DNA of 64,000 bases, taken from contig JACEEZ010000187.1 of assembly GCA_016584305.1 (NCBI GenBank), forward strand, positions 44,185-108,184. The letters run 5' to 3'. A program made the position numbers and the translations under genes. The stretch is from Chionoecetes opilio (lineage: Eukaryota > Arthropoda > Malacostraca > Decapoda > Majidae). The stretch's first letter is position 1, and each line of letters begins with the position of its first letter. This document shows, one piece after another, positions 22,833 through 33,349 of this stretch. A model generated the notes under the pieces. That model made no database searches, was not told the origin of the DNA, and saw nothing but the letters and a program-made list of their open reading frames with translations.

Positions 22833-23439
22833 TCTTATATAATCCGTTCTTTTTCCCCCAGTACTATTGTATTTTGGCAGCAGAACGATGAAAATAATAA
22901 TGACAACATTTTTTCTCATTGCAATAAAGGCAAGAGAAGCTGTACTACAGCCAACATGAGCTTTTTCCCCACAAACTCGGCAGGGATACATGTCTTGGAG
23001 CAGGGGCTATATGCCGTGTGTTGGTATGTGGTTTTAGCTTAAAATTAACCCAAAGATTTAGGTCTCTGTAAACAACTTGAAGACAGTGGTTCTTAACATT
23101 TGATTCACCCCGCCCCCCAGTAGTTAATTGTCCACTGATATTTCAAATCCTACCAAAAAGAAAAATCTGAGCAATGCGTGTTTTAGTGTTTTTCATAGTG
23201 CAAATAATTATTTAATATCACCTTTGGCATAAACTTAACAGATTGGTGGATATCACCATTTAATGAGATGCTGAACAGTTGTACTTTTTTTTTCCACCCA
23301 AGAAGTGCAGACCTCGCAGATTAGGAGTCCCTCAAAAAACTGTTCTTCTGGAGCGTGTACCCTGCCTGGTCAACTTTTCCGGCCTTTGTTCAATCTATTT
23401 CTAACATTTCCTTCTTGCTGGAGGAGTTGGCTCCACATC
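22833..23439. other. No gene recognised
   Basis: There is no ORF with a known motif and no paired repeat. Confidence 0.4.
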
Positions 23440-24165
23440 CAACTGTTCCTAAGAGGGTGACCGTTATAATCCTTTCAAACTACCGTCCTATATATCTTTG
23501 ACTTCTAGCGGCCTTTCTAAAGATTTTAAAAGCTATACTTAATAAGAATATCATAAAGCATATATCGATTACCATCTTCTATTTGATCGTCCAGTCGGTT
23601 ATCCGTAAAGGGCGATCTAATGGTGATCTTCTAGCTTTCCTACTGAATCTTGCGTTCATCCTACCTTTAGGGGTTCGGTGTAACTTTGTGCCTGCCCTTG
23701 ACATATCAAAAGTTTTTGATAGCCTGGCCAATAAATCTTTAATTTTAAAAAACTATACACTCATCCGATTAATCCTCTCCTTAAAATCTTTCAAACGCTT
23801 CTATTGCAGCAACTGTAGATGGTAATAGTGTGTTCCTCAGGGTTCTGTCCTATCAATTTCCATGGCGATATGGCCCATCCAGGACCATCACCTCTTTCTA
23901 TCATAAATGAATGATCTTACAAGTCAAAGCATTATCTTTCAAGTATATTCTTCACTCTTTCATTCCTTCACTGATAAAACTTCTGGAAAACTCTCTTCCC
24001 TGTTTCCACCTTCTACGACGTAACTTTTTTCAAGAGAATGCCAAGCACACCTCGAACTAAATTGGCCATCCCCTTTCATATTCTCTTACTGAATTCTTAT
24101 AGAAGTGGTAAAAACTAGCGGGCTGTTTATTACTTTATTTTTATTATCTTGGTCGGTCCTTCGGG

Positions 24166-24218
<53 letters not shown>
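23440..24218 (+). mobile_element. Degenerate LINE reverse-transcriptase fragment with poly-A tail
   Basis: In shifting plus-strand frames the order of RT landmarks is kept. An NPFKLPSYISL-like start (the N-Y-R-P-I-S motif) lies near 23,480. RKGRSNGDLLAFL, the GF-RKGRST-DLL motif, is at about 23,607-23,645. ALDISKVFDSL, the first catalytic Asp block, is at 23,694-23,727. VPQGSVLS is at about 23,833-23,856. A MNDL-like piece follows. The YADD motif is not readable. The sequence ends TTGGTCGGTCCTTCGGGATG directly before 48 A residues (24,171-24,218), which suits a LINE 3' end and tail, although the A run may be over-called. Motif order suggests the CR1/RTE-like families common in crustaceans. 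The region between RT and tail is deleted. Confidence 0.65.
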
Positions 24219-24221
<3 letters not shown>

Positions 24222-25286
24222 GCCAATCTGGGAATCTGGAGCAGGCGCTGGAGCCACACCATCACCTATCAGACCCGATTTTACATGGGTATTTTCAGGG
24301 AAGTAGAGGCACTGTTTTTCAGTGGCCGCATCCACAAATGATGCCACGGGATTTGTATCAATTCTTGTCATAAACCCCAAACTTGGAGATGAGATATAGA
24401 AAACTGATCGAAGAGCTTGAAACACCAGTTCTTAGCCACGAAGATGAAGATTTTCATGAAACCTTGAAGATTGTGATGATAAAAATATTGTTAGACGCTA
24501 CAAACGTTTTAACTCTGTCCATCGCATAACCCATTTTGGCATCGGTTCTAGGCTTTTACACAGCAAAAAACCCTTGAAGCCCCAAAATAACAATTCCAAT
24601 CAATTTGTCACCTCAAAAACAGTTGGGAATACATAAGTAACTTGTTTTTAGTGTTGCGGGTTGAAAAAATGGCGTTGTATCAGTGTTCCCCTGTCCGCCA
24701 GAAGCCATCTTTTTATCTATTTACGGGTAGCTACTAGCAACCAGAAATCGCTGACTAGCAAAGATTTTCTTGAAAGATTAAGGCGCTTTTCTGCGAGGAT
24801 ACTGATTGCAACCGAAAAATTTTTGGGTTGCTCAAATTTCGATCCCTGTTCAAACCATCCAGGGAAGATGATTGCCCGACCCGCAATCATTTGTTGTTGT
24901 TGTTTGGACCGTTTGCAACGAAAACTTTTCTCCGATGGCAACCAAAAATCCCCCGCAGAAAAGCCTATAGAACATTAAAGGAACTGAAAAAAATAAATGT
25001 GGCAGGTATAAAGAAGGGGGGGTGGGACCTTTTCAGTTCTGGCCCATGGTCTAATGTTTGGTTCTCACCTCAGCATGCTGGTCAGGCGGGCAGTGTCTTA
25101 CGCAACCTTCTGCAGTTTTAGCCAGTTGTTTACTCACGTCCCGTCCATTTCTGAAATTACATGACTTAAAGTAACGCATTTTAATAGTTTAGTTATCATC
25201 AATATCATAATAATATGAAAAATACTGTATTTAGACACCTCATTTTGCTTTCTCCCTTACTGAAATAAACGGAAGACGATGTCTAC

Positions 25287-25321
<35 letters not shown>

Positions 25322-25499
25322 TAATGCGGGTTCAGACTCCACGCAGAGAGCCTTTCTACTTCTAGAAGAAGCTCTCTGCTCCACGTATTGTATGTTGCGT
25401 CGTGTTCAAAACGTGGACGGCACCGTGACGTCACTTCTGCTTGTGTGACCTTGAAAGACGTGCGTCCTGGAGGCAAAAGAATGGACCCTACCATAAACT
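24219..25499. other. No gene recognised
   Basis: There are several ORFs of 75-105 codons without known motifs. GGCTTTTCTGCG occurs in loose inverted form (about 24,782 and 24,962). A GA microsatellite lies at 25,288-25,322, followed by a stretch with TGACGTCAC (about 25,427). Confidence 0.4.
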
Positions 25500-25503
25500 A
25501 CGT

Positions 25504-26000
25504 TCACGGTTGTTAAATCGGTGCATTGTCGGGGGATAAAGCGGGGTCGCCCGCGGGTAGGACTCGAAGTGAAAACTACGGCGATGGAAAGAATTTCGAG
25601 TTATTTTGCGTCGACAATTGATTATTCCAGGTGCTATATTACTGTGGTCTGTTCTCCACTGACAACACATAGAGAAGACCTGAGGTAATGGCTGATGTTG
25701 CAGAGGCTTCTAAAACCAAGAAAACAGAGTCATACAGGCCTCGTCAAAAGGTAAGCAACTGGTAGGTACGTAATGTTGTCCATACCACTTGCTTACTTCT
25801 TAATGAGCAATTGCTGGATTGTTTTCTGGTTTTTTAGAAGCTTCGCCCACATTCAACCATCACCTCAGGTCTTCTCTCTGTTGTCAGCGAAGCACGGAAA
25901 TATAGCACTGGAATATCAAATTTCGCCAAAAACAAAACTCGATTTTTTTTCATCGTCGTATCGTCTTCTCTTTGTAGGTTGTAACACATTCATGGTTTGA
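25504..26000. repeat. Fold-back element A, copy 2
   Basis: It is directly similar to 1,225-1,730, with the same internal palindrome. The centre is near 25,775, where GCAACTGGTAGGTACGTAAT faces CATACCACTTGCTTAC. It differs from copy 1 by scattered substitutions and single-base indels. Confidence 0.8.
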
Positions 26001-26560
26001 TAGTATTTTAAAAATACCTTATTTAATTGAGTTCCTTTTGTTGTCTTCCTTCCTAATAAGGAGTGCTACATCCTGGTTTAAGTTGTTACTGACGAGCCAA
26101 TGAATTACTCTTGAGTGCTATACCAAACATCACCAACCTTTGCGTTGATATCTATTACTCCATCCATAAAACAAGTTGCCTAGTTGCCACCCACACCCTC
26201 TACAGGCCGTGCATATAGGTAGTAACTATTAGTGACTTGAAAAAATAGCGTCACGAATCGATATGTGGCACACCTGTGGACCCGCTATACAGAATCCACA
26301 ATGTAACCCTTGCAATAGTGCTGTTGTCAGGGATATAGCGCTATATAGGTAGGGCAGGGACGTGCAAGGGGGATATACGTGAAGGGAGTAATAGGTGTGT
26401 CATGGGTACAAAAGGGAGGAAGTAAGGAAAGCAATCTTTATCTGCAATTTTTCTGTTCGAGCGAGCGGGCGGCAGTGACAGTGAGACGAGTAACGTCATC
26501 GTGGAAGTCACCGGTGACGTCACGATAACAAGACTCACGTAGCAAAACGGGAAGTGGTGA
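26001..26560. repeat. Element A flank joined directly to repeat C, copy 2
   Basis: Bases 26,001-26,185 match 1,731-1,900 and bases 26,190-26,560 match 11,095-11,460. The two repeats adjoin here. The adjacency suggests this locus keeps a fuller unit, and that a similar unit on the left was split by about 9 kb of insertions or was mis-assembled. Confidence 0.65.
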
Positions 26561-27394
26561 ACCGGGCCGTAAGAAACTTGGTAACGTACCATGACAATCA
26601 AAGCTTCATACCCTGTATAATAGTGATACGAATGCAGTGCGCTCCCCCTCCCTGTACGAGTATTAAACTGGGAGGTCCTAATTCTTGCTGCGACAGGGAA
26701 GGATTGTTAAAGTGCCTCGGCTTTATTTAGAATATTTTTTTGTTTCTTCGTTACTTACACAGGCAAATTAACTACGAAGGAGGTTGAATTTCTATAACTT
26801 AATTATACAGTTTGCAGTAAAGGAGACGTAACCAGACTATGCCGGTCATATATATCAAATTCCAATCCAGAAAGGGGTTGAATGGGACAATGCCACTGGT
26901 TGATGAGTCTGGAATATTCTAAGTAGAAGAAAGCAAGAGTCTATTATAAAATACATCAGTTCTCTTGCATGTATGTTTACTAGGTAGTTCACTATTGTAG
27001 TACATAGCTACCTAATTCCCAAATACTAGCACGAAACTGTGACACGCTAGGCTACCACCTATCATTCCCCTGCTAATCAGACAACACAAGACTTGTGGTT
27101 GTGTGTGTGTGCTAAAGTGTTTGCTAGCACTTTAATACTGACGCTGGATACAAGCTAATGAAAACTACAAAATATGTTACTCACAATTTTCAAGGAAATT
27201 CAATTCCATCATCTAACATCAAAGCCCCCATGTGAAACCATCACTATCACCATCACCAATACCCTGACTTTCTCCGCTTTCACCTATGGGTATCTATATA
27301 TAGAGAAGGTAACGCCATCATAGGCCCTGTGTTTTTAAAGTACTGGGCGCCATCTTAGCGCAGGGCCTCTTCGTTCACTCTAGACCCGGGAAGT
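26561..27394. other. No gene recognised
   Basis: There is no known motif and no paired repeat. Confidence 0.4.
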
Positions 27395-27573
27395 TCGCAA
27401 GGCATTACCCCGCAGTCTATCATGTATACATGTATAAAGGATATAATGTTATCCTTGCGAAATGCTTATTCTATAAGATTATCCACATAACACATAGTAA
27501 AACACATTAAATAAAGGTCATTATGAGAACTGAAGAAATATGAGGAACTTTACATATAACATTACATTATATT
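27395..27573. repeat. Dispersed repeat D, copy 2
   Basis: It is directly similar to 14,395-14,570: ATGTATAAAGGATATAATGTTAT, CGAAATGCTTATTCTATAA, GTAAAACACA and CATTATGAGA. Confidence 0.5.
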
Positions 27574-27862
27574 TAACAACACAATGGTATTAATGGACAT
27601 GTTATACTAAATAAGCAGTACATGAGAAACAGCAGGGCTGTATAAACAATACTTGTAAAAGGGTAAGTGGCAAAGCGTCGGGGCGGGGGAGGAAGGAGGG
27701 GACTAGGCTGCGAGGCTCACGCCGATCGTGAGTCACGTGTTCCATCTAACCCCTACATGACCGACCATGTAGCCTTTTACAGTATGTTATTACAGCCCTG
27801 GGTTCCATGTACTGCTTATTTAGGAAATAACATGTCCATTAATCACCAATTGTGTTGTCTAT
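27574..27862. repeat. Hairpin element E
   Basis: Arms at 27,574-27,662 and 27,772-27,862 are reverse complements with few mismatches. ATTAATGGACATGTTAT, CTAAATAAGCAGTACATG and CAGGGCTGTA return reversed. The loop of about 110 bases is GC-rich. It may be the core of the repeat D family. Confidence 0.8.
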
Positions 27863-28145
27863 ACAGATAATGTAATGTTCCATTACTAGTAACATTATGA
27901 TTAAATCATTTCAAAAATGTCACGAAGCGGCAAACGCATGCCATGGTGAAATTACTGGCTGCGCTAATTTTTCTAACTTCTTCTCACGTCTAAAGGAAGC
28001 TTCAAAAAGCATAGGTTATAGAATATTGTGCTTAGAATTACATGTTCTTTTTCCCCCCCCTTGTTGTATCAATATTGCAGAAGTCGTGTTACCACCCTAT
28101 ATATTAAGGTACTCACTTTCACCAGCAGCAACCCACATACCGGTC

Positions 28146-29357
28146 ATCATTGGCAGAGTTGGGCACAAATACATTGAATGTATTAAATACTAAATAATAA
28201 ATTTACATGGGAGAAATGTATTTAATATACTTAAATTACATTTTACGAAAGTATTTAACCCGTAGGTGCGGCAAGCCTTCCGGAAGGGCTTGCTGAGCGA
28301 CCTGCGGTAAGCCGGAAAGCGCAATTTCAATTGCATAGAAAAACCGCGCAACTTCGTAGAAGTCTACAAACTGTGTCACATATACGCCTTGATGTCAGCC
28401 CCTCGATAACACACACCACCATCTGCCTAACACGCTGTACGCAGAGAGATACACTCCTTGGTTTTTCCCAATATCTTGGGATTTAGGTCCTGGCGGTTGG
28501 GATATTTTTTGTCTATCATTGGGAATGTTTGGAGGGAATTATTCAAGTATTTCCAGTAGTTTATCTCAGGTTACGTACAAACGATACCTATGCTTACCTT
28601 GAGATAAAACTACTGGAGAAATACTTGGAAATTAATCCCTCAAAATCTAGGAAAAAATCCCAAGGAGGGCACCCTGATCCCCACATCAGCAGTCTCTCGG
28701 CAGCGGTTTGGTTCCATTCGCGCCTGATATTTAAACTTCCCGACCACAAACACCACAAACCCCATATCGTTTGGGTTAAAAATAGATATATGTGCAGGAT
28801 GCGGATGTTTCACTACCTTGACGTTGATGTGATTCTTCATCCAATTCTGTAATGATCACTGTTTCATTCAGATTGGCCGCACTGTGGGCACTAAAAAAAA
28901 TCTTTGATCCCGCAGTTCCCGGGTTAAATACTAAATAATCAATGGTATTTAAAATACATTTCAAATACACACAAATTTATAACATGTCCGAAAAAAATCG
29001 GGATTACTAGGATTTCTTAGATTGGGTTTCCTTAGACATTTCCTTCTCATGGCCTAAATTCCCTAAAATTAGGACATTCCTTGCAAGTGGAACACTGGTT
29101 CACTGTAACATCAGGATTGCCAGATAGTTGGGCTGGTTTATGGCCAAATAACTTGAGAACAAAGTATATTTACATTTTCATATTTATGGAGTATTTATAT
29201 TACAATGTATTTAAATACCTCATAAAAGTATTTATATACTGGTATTTAAAACATGGACAACCAATGTTTTTATAAATACATTTCTAAATACACAAATGTA
29301 TTTACATACGTAGTTTAATACAAATGTATTTAAATACTGCACAGCTCTGATCATTGT
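28146..29357. mobile_element. hAT-like MITE with 8-bp target duplication
   Basis: The element (28,154-29,349) begins CAGAGTTGGGCACAAATACA and ends AATACTGCACAGCTCTG, giving CAGAG(T/C)TG(G/T)GCA inverted ends. It is flanked by ATCATTGG (28,146-28,153) and ATCATTGT (29,350-29,357), an 8-bp target duplication with one mismatch. The body is full of GTATTTAAATAC-type palindromes. An 8-bp duplication and CAGAG ends are typical of hAT. A second element is nested at 28,259-28,923. Confidence 0.75.
28259..28923. mobile_element. TTAA-flanked (piggyBac-like) element nested in the hAT-like MITE
   Basis: The 665-base insert starts CCCGTAGGTGCGG and ends CCGCAGTTCCCGGG. It sits between TTAA at 28,255-28,258 and TTAA at 28,924-28,927. 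Removing it restores the host pattern GTATTTAAATAC. CCC..GGG ends and TTAA duplication suit piggyBac. The terminal inverted repeat is imperfect. ORFs inside (107 codons plus, 66 codons minus) show no transposase motif. Confidence 0.6.
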
Positions 29358-29871
29358 GGTCACCATTGGGCACACATTAATGGTCACATAACCTAACCCA
29401 CATAACCTAAACTCAAGATCAAAGAACTAGAACTGTCGCCAGAAAGGAACACTCGCGACGTGAAAAAAATGGAACACCCGCCCACGTCAGCGAGAGAATC
29501 CTTCGGCGACAGTCAGGTACCTCTAGTTGTAGAGTCTTTGATAAGAGTCTAGATAAATAACGCACTGGGTGAAGCACCTCCTCGTGTGTCCATAACACAG
29601 CTCAAGACGTGCCAGAGGTAAAGAAGCAGCGCCAGGGTGCGAGGTTGCGTGATAAATTACAATAGTTCGTTAGGAGAAAAATAAATCATCAGCTGATTTC
29701 CGTGCAGAATAGATATTATAGTTTGAGGATCTTGGATAAAGAGTATTTGTTAAAAATTGGTCTAAACAAAATAAGTTTGGGGCTATAGTATAGAAATACT
29801 CAAAAACATAGTCAGCTTTCTATAGTGATTATATCTTTCAAAAAGGTTCAATATTTTGATACTTAAGAATC
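29358..29871. other. Unassigned, weak inverted repeat
   Basis: AACTAGAACTGTCGCC near 29,425 faces GGCGACAGT..(C)TCTAGTTGT near 29,510-29,533. This is a loose hairpin of about 125 bases. Nothing else is recognised. Confidence 0.4.
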
Positions 29872-30735
29872 GTTCCAGACCATTTTTTCTTTCCATAATT
29901 ATGTTGAATGGTCATTCAAAATACCTAACCACAACAAATTAATTAATTTCCACGCTTATTTCTCTAAAAACATGACTTCGTAAAAAGCGCGGGAAAAAAA
30001 CAGGCCCCATTTAGCCGTGGCGGGAAACTGGCTGGTGATTGTCACTGCAGCAGCCGTCCAGGCCGGCGCTGATACAAATACACGGAGACTCAGAAAAAAA
30101 ATATAGTACTTGAAAAATTTTTGGGTGTTTCTGATAGTATTTGTGCGATATGACATATAGGGCTGATACTTGCATCCTGTATGAGTGGAGCAAGAAGCTT
30201 GCCTTGCCAGAGAGCTTAGCACCCATTTCCGACCTATTTGGCCATGGATATGTGTGGCAGCGCAGGTGAGAGGCGCGCGGGCAAGGACAATGCTTCACAC
30301 AGAGCGAATCTCACCGCCTCTCACCGGCGCTGCCACACACATAACCTGGCCAATAGGGTCGGAAATGGGTGGCTAGCTCTCTGGAAAGGCACAGATTCTG
30401 CTGCACCCATACAGGATGCAAGTATATGCCCCATATCGCCACAAAAAAAAAAAAAAAATATCAGAAACACCCAAAATTCTTCAAGTACTATATATTTTTA
30501 TGAGGTCTCCGTGTATTTGTAATAAACGCCGGCCTGGGAAGGCTGCCTGAAGTGACGCACCAGCATGTTTCCCGTAGGCTGGAATGGGTGTTTTTTTCCG
30601 CGCTTGTTACAAAAAGTATGTTTTAGGGAAAAAGCGTGGAAATAAATTATATTTTTGGGCTTACGGTTATTTGAATGTACATTCAACATAATTTGAGTGG
30701 AATTCATTTCCGTAAGTCTTGTTTAGGTGCTATGG
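29872..30735. repeat. Fold-back element F, 860 bases
   Basis: Arms of about 390 bases face each other around 30,290. CCATTTCCGACC.TATTGGCCA, GCTGATACTTGCATCCTGTAT, TTTTTGGGTGTTTCTGATA and GGAGACTCAGA.. return reversed on the right. The outermost arm (about 29,880-30,010) has another copy at 58,380-58,530, so it is a dispersed family. Both arms carry short ORFs by symmetry only. Confidence 0.8.
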
Positions 30736-30887
30736 CGATCGAAAGGAGGCTCACCCGTATTCGGGGCGTAATTTCCAGGAAAGCCCAATTTTGACCAAAT
30801 CCGTGATTTATGAGGTTATTGCAGGTTTCAGATGAGCTACCCTCGTTAATATTATTGCCCCAGGTGTCCTTCTATCAGAATAGGTGA

Positions 30888-31190
30888 GTGATCTCGGGGC
30901 CCTCTCAAAACATGAAAACACCCCTTTGGCTCCTGGACTACAAGTCCCAAAGGGCTTTGCCTCCTCCGTGCAGCGCCTTGAGAGCCATCACAGGACCCTC
31001 CAGCGACTCAGCAAAGATGACTGCATCATTTCGGCAAAAACAAGACAGTGATCTTGGTGTGCCGAGGCGATGCTCCACAATCACTTTGATCGACAAACTT
31101 TGGCTAATACCAGTTCATACAAGTGTTTGGAAAAGTGATGGGGCAAGGACTCACCCTCTGCCTTCACTCCTGTACTCATAGGAAAGAAGC
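30888..31190 (-). pseudogene. LINE reverse-transcriptase fragment
   Basis: On the minus strand, split over frames, residues read as a CLVFAE / DAVIFAESLEG block, then VMALKALHG and KALWDL. This matches the part of a LINE RT that runs from the YADD-like (FADDA) box into the following helix. The family resembles the one whose tail is at 1-603, so both may come from one LINE type. It is only about 60-90 codons long, with at least two frame changes and no intact catalytic box, so it is a dead fragment. The plus-strand ORF over the same bases is a shadow. Confidence 0.5.
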
Positions 31191-31814
31191 TGGACACACC
31201 TGCCCACACTTCACAGCACTATCAGTCCAGAGTAAAAATGGATACCAATAATAGTCATTGCAATAATACAGAAAAGAGAATGATGAACATGAACATTTTA
31301 CAAAGGAAAAAAGAACAGGAAGGAGGAGGAAAAGGGAAAGGAAGACGAAGAGGACGAGGAATGATCCTTACATTTAATCATCTCTTCTTCGGAAAGGAAT
31401 GTTCCTGGGCGGGAAAGTCTCTATGGATGGTATAGGAGAGAGGAAGCAGCCTCGACCAATCCCCTACCAACGCCCACACACCACAGCCACGGCCAGGAAC
31501 GCCGCCACCTGACAGGAAAAAGGGAGATATACAGATTACCAACATCACCATTACTATACTACTAATACCCAATGGTGGCGCGCCCGGTGCGCGCGGTGGT
31601 TGCGGCTGCACGCTATGCACACGCACAGCCGGAACGGTCAGCTCTGTTTTTTCAGCCGGCCCAGGTGCGCTCCCGCCCCGCTCCCAAAAATAGCTATATA
31701 ATAAAAAAAAACAGCTTCTAGGAAGTTATTTACCTAGTATGAAAAACATTGTACTTGTCAAGCCAAAAAAAAATCACTGTCCAACAAAAAATCACAAGTT
31801 AAAGTAGTCTGTGG
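31191..31814. other. A/G-rich low-complexity stretch, no gene
   Basis: Bases 31,300-31,370 are purine-rich simple sequence (GGAGGAGG, GAAGACGAAGAGG). A GGTGGCGCGCCCGGTGCGCG stretch near 31,573 is strongly self-complementary and may be the left end of the hAT element whose transposase fragment follows. Confidence 0.4.
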
Positions 31815-32100
31815 TCACTCCTTCAGTCCTTTTAGTCCTCCTCCTGCTCCATCTCTGGTCCTCCTCTTCCTTGAACCCCAGGAGCTCCATGTTGCCACGC
31901 ATGAAAACAACTCCTCAAAGTTGCTGGCTGTCAGGCTGGACCTTCTTGGCCCCTCAGGATGTCCCCTGCAGGCTGAACATCCTCTCCACCAGCTGCAGAG
32001 CTAGGTAGGGGGCGTGTTGTATTGATAAAAAGTTTTCACCCACACCTCCCTGTGGTAGCTGGGGAAGAGGTCCTCTTGATGGGGTTCGCTGTGGGCCCGC
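31815..32100 (-). pseudogene. hAT transposase C-terminal dimerisation region, remnant
   Basis: On the minus strand the order FLSIQ-xx-PYLALQLVERMFSL, then AKK, then an S-Q-Q-L/NFEEL-like step and FMRGNMELLGF reproduces the C-terminal hAT dimerisation region. Its usual pattern is a P-x-ER-x-FS core, a basic KR/KK pair, and an L-x-x-L-x-F-x-x-N tail. In hAT transposases this region mediates assembly of the active multimer. Two frame changes or stops break it, and the DDE/RNase-H-like core and BED finger are not found nearby. GCGCTCCGCGCTC-rich sequence at 32,640-32,780 may be one end of the same element. Confidence 0.55.
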
Positions 32101-33349
32101 TGCCAGACGTCACAAGGTCATGAATCAAATATTTACATTGTTATATCGATAACAAGTACTTACAGCCCTTGCAAGCTGAGGTATCATTTTTTCGTCATTT
32201 ATACAATGGACTCGATGTACGAGTAGCTTTGTTTTACTGAGTTTATGAAAATTTTAAATAAAAATTAATTATTCAAAATAGTTCGTAATTTCAATTAGTA
32301 GAAAAGCAGTATAGCCACAACACAGTAAAAGGCACAAAAAAGATAACCCGTACTTTAAGTCCTTTGCACCTAATCGCCGAGCTGGGAAACTAGTGGAGAA
32401 GCACGCTGAGAGAACGTTTAACAGAAACCACACGCCTTGGACCGAGGAACGCACGGATTGTTCCACAGGTAAAAGAAAGACTGTGCACTGTGCCAACAAC
32501 CGACGTGACCGACACAGTAAGTTTGAGTATCCGGCCCCAGGTTCGGCAACGCTTTGCCGGCCTACTATTTACAAACCATGAGCATTGTTGCGCGAATGTT
32601 TTTTAGGAAAGTCGTCTTCGATTGGGAGCGCAAGAAAGGTGCGCGAAATTCAAGAAGTTGCGCTCCGCGCTCTGCGCCCCAGTTCAGATTTTCGCGCTCC
32701 GCGCTCCTGCGTACGAATTTTGGTACGTGGCGCACCGCGAACGCGGAACGCGGAACGAAAATCGGAGCGCACGCGCCCACCTTGCAATACCACCAATCAC
32801 GACCCGTGTATATACTAAATACCATATGTACTGCCTCGACTATTGATGTCACAAATAATGCAAATAGGGAAGCTACAACAAAAATATTACATTGTTGCTA
32901 TATATATTACTAAAACTGAAAATAAGAATTTTATGATAAAGTAAACGTTGTTACTTTGTTTATCTTTTCTTTTCTTTGTGGACTCCTTGATCCTAGGCCC
33001 TAGTGTGCTTTTAGATTATCCATTGAGTGACTTCACCACCGGCAGCGCGCTATACCCAGCGGACTTGTTACTACCATCACGGAGTGCGTCACATCCAGCG
33101 GCAGGGCCTCCTCAGCAGCCCCTAACCGCAGCTCTCGGACATACGCCAAAGACCCCTGTCAATTGTTAACTGCCAAACAGACACTTGCCACGTAGTCCAG
33201 AGGACACTGGCAACAGGACACGATGGCTACCATGATGCCAGAGAGCCATGCTTACTGTGGGCCCGGCACATCAAGGACCTCAGACAGCAGGTGCGGACCA
33301 CAACACTGGAACGACTTCCTCCCTCTGTACGCAAGACCGGTCCCTACAG
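32101..33349. other. Unassigned, with a GCGCTCC/GCGGAACG-rich block
   Basis: Bases 32,620-32,785 are dense in GCGCTCCGCGCTC, GCGGAACGCGG and AATTTTGG/CGAAAATC motifs, a composition often seen at hAT ends. The overlapping ORFs on both strands are translations of this repeat. From about 33,000 the GC rises into sequence that probably belongs to the upstream part of the LINE at 33.35 kb, but no endonuclease motif is readable. Confidence 0.35.
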
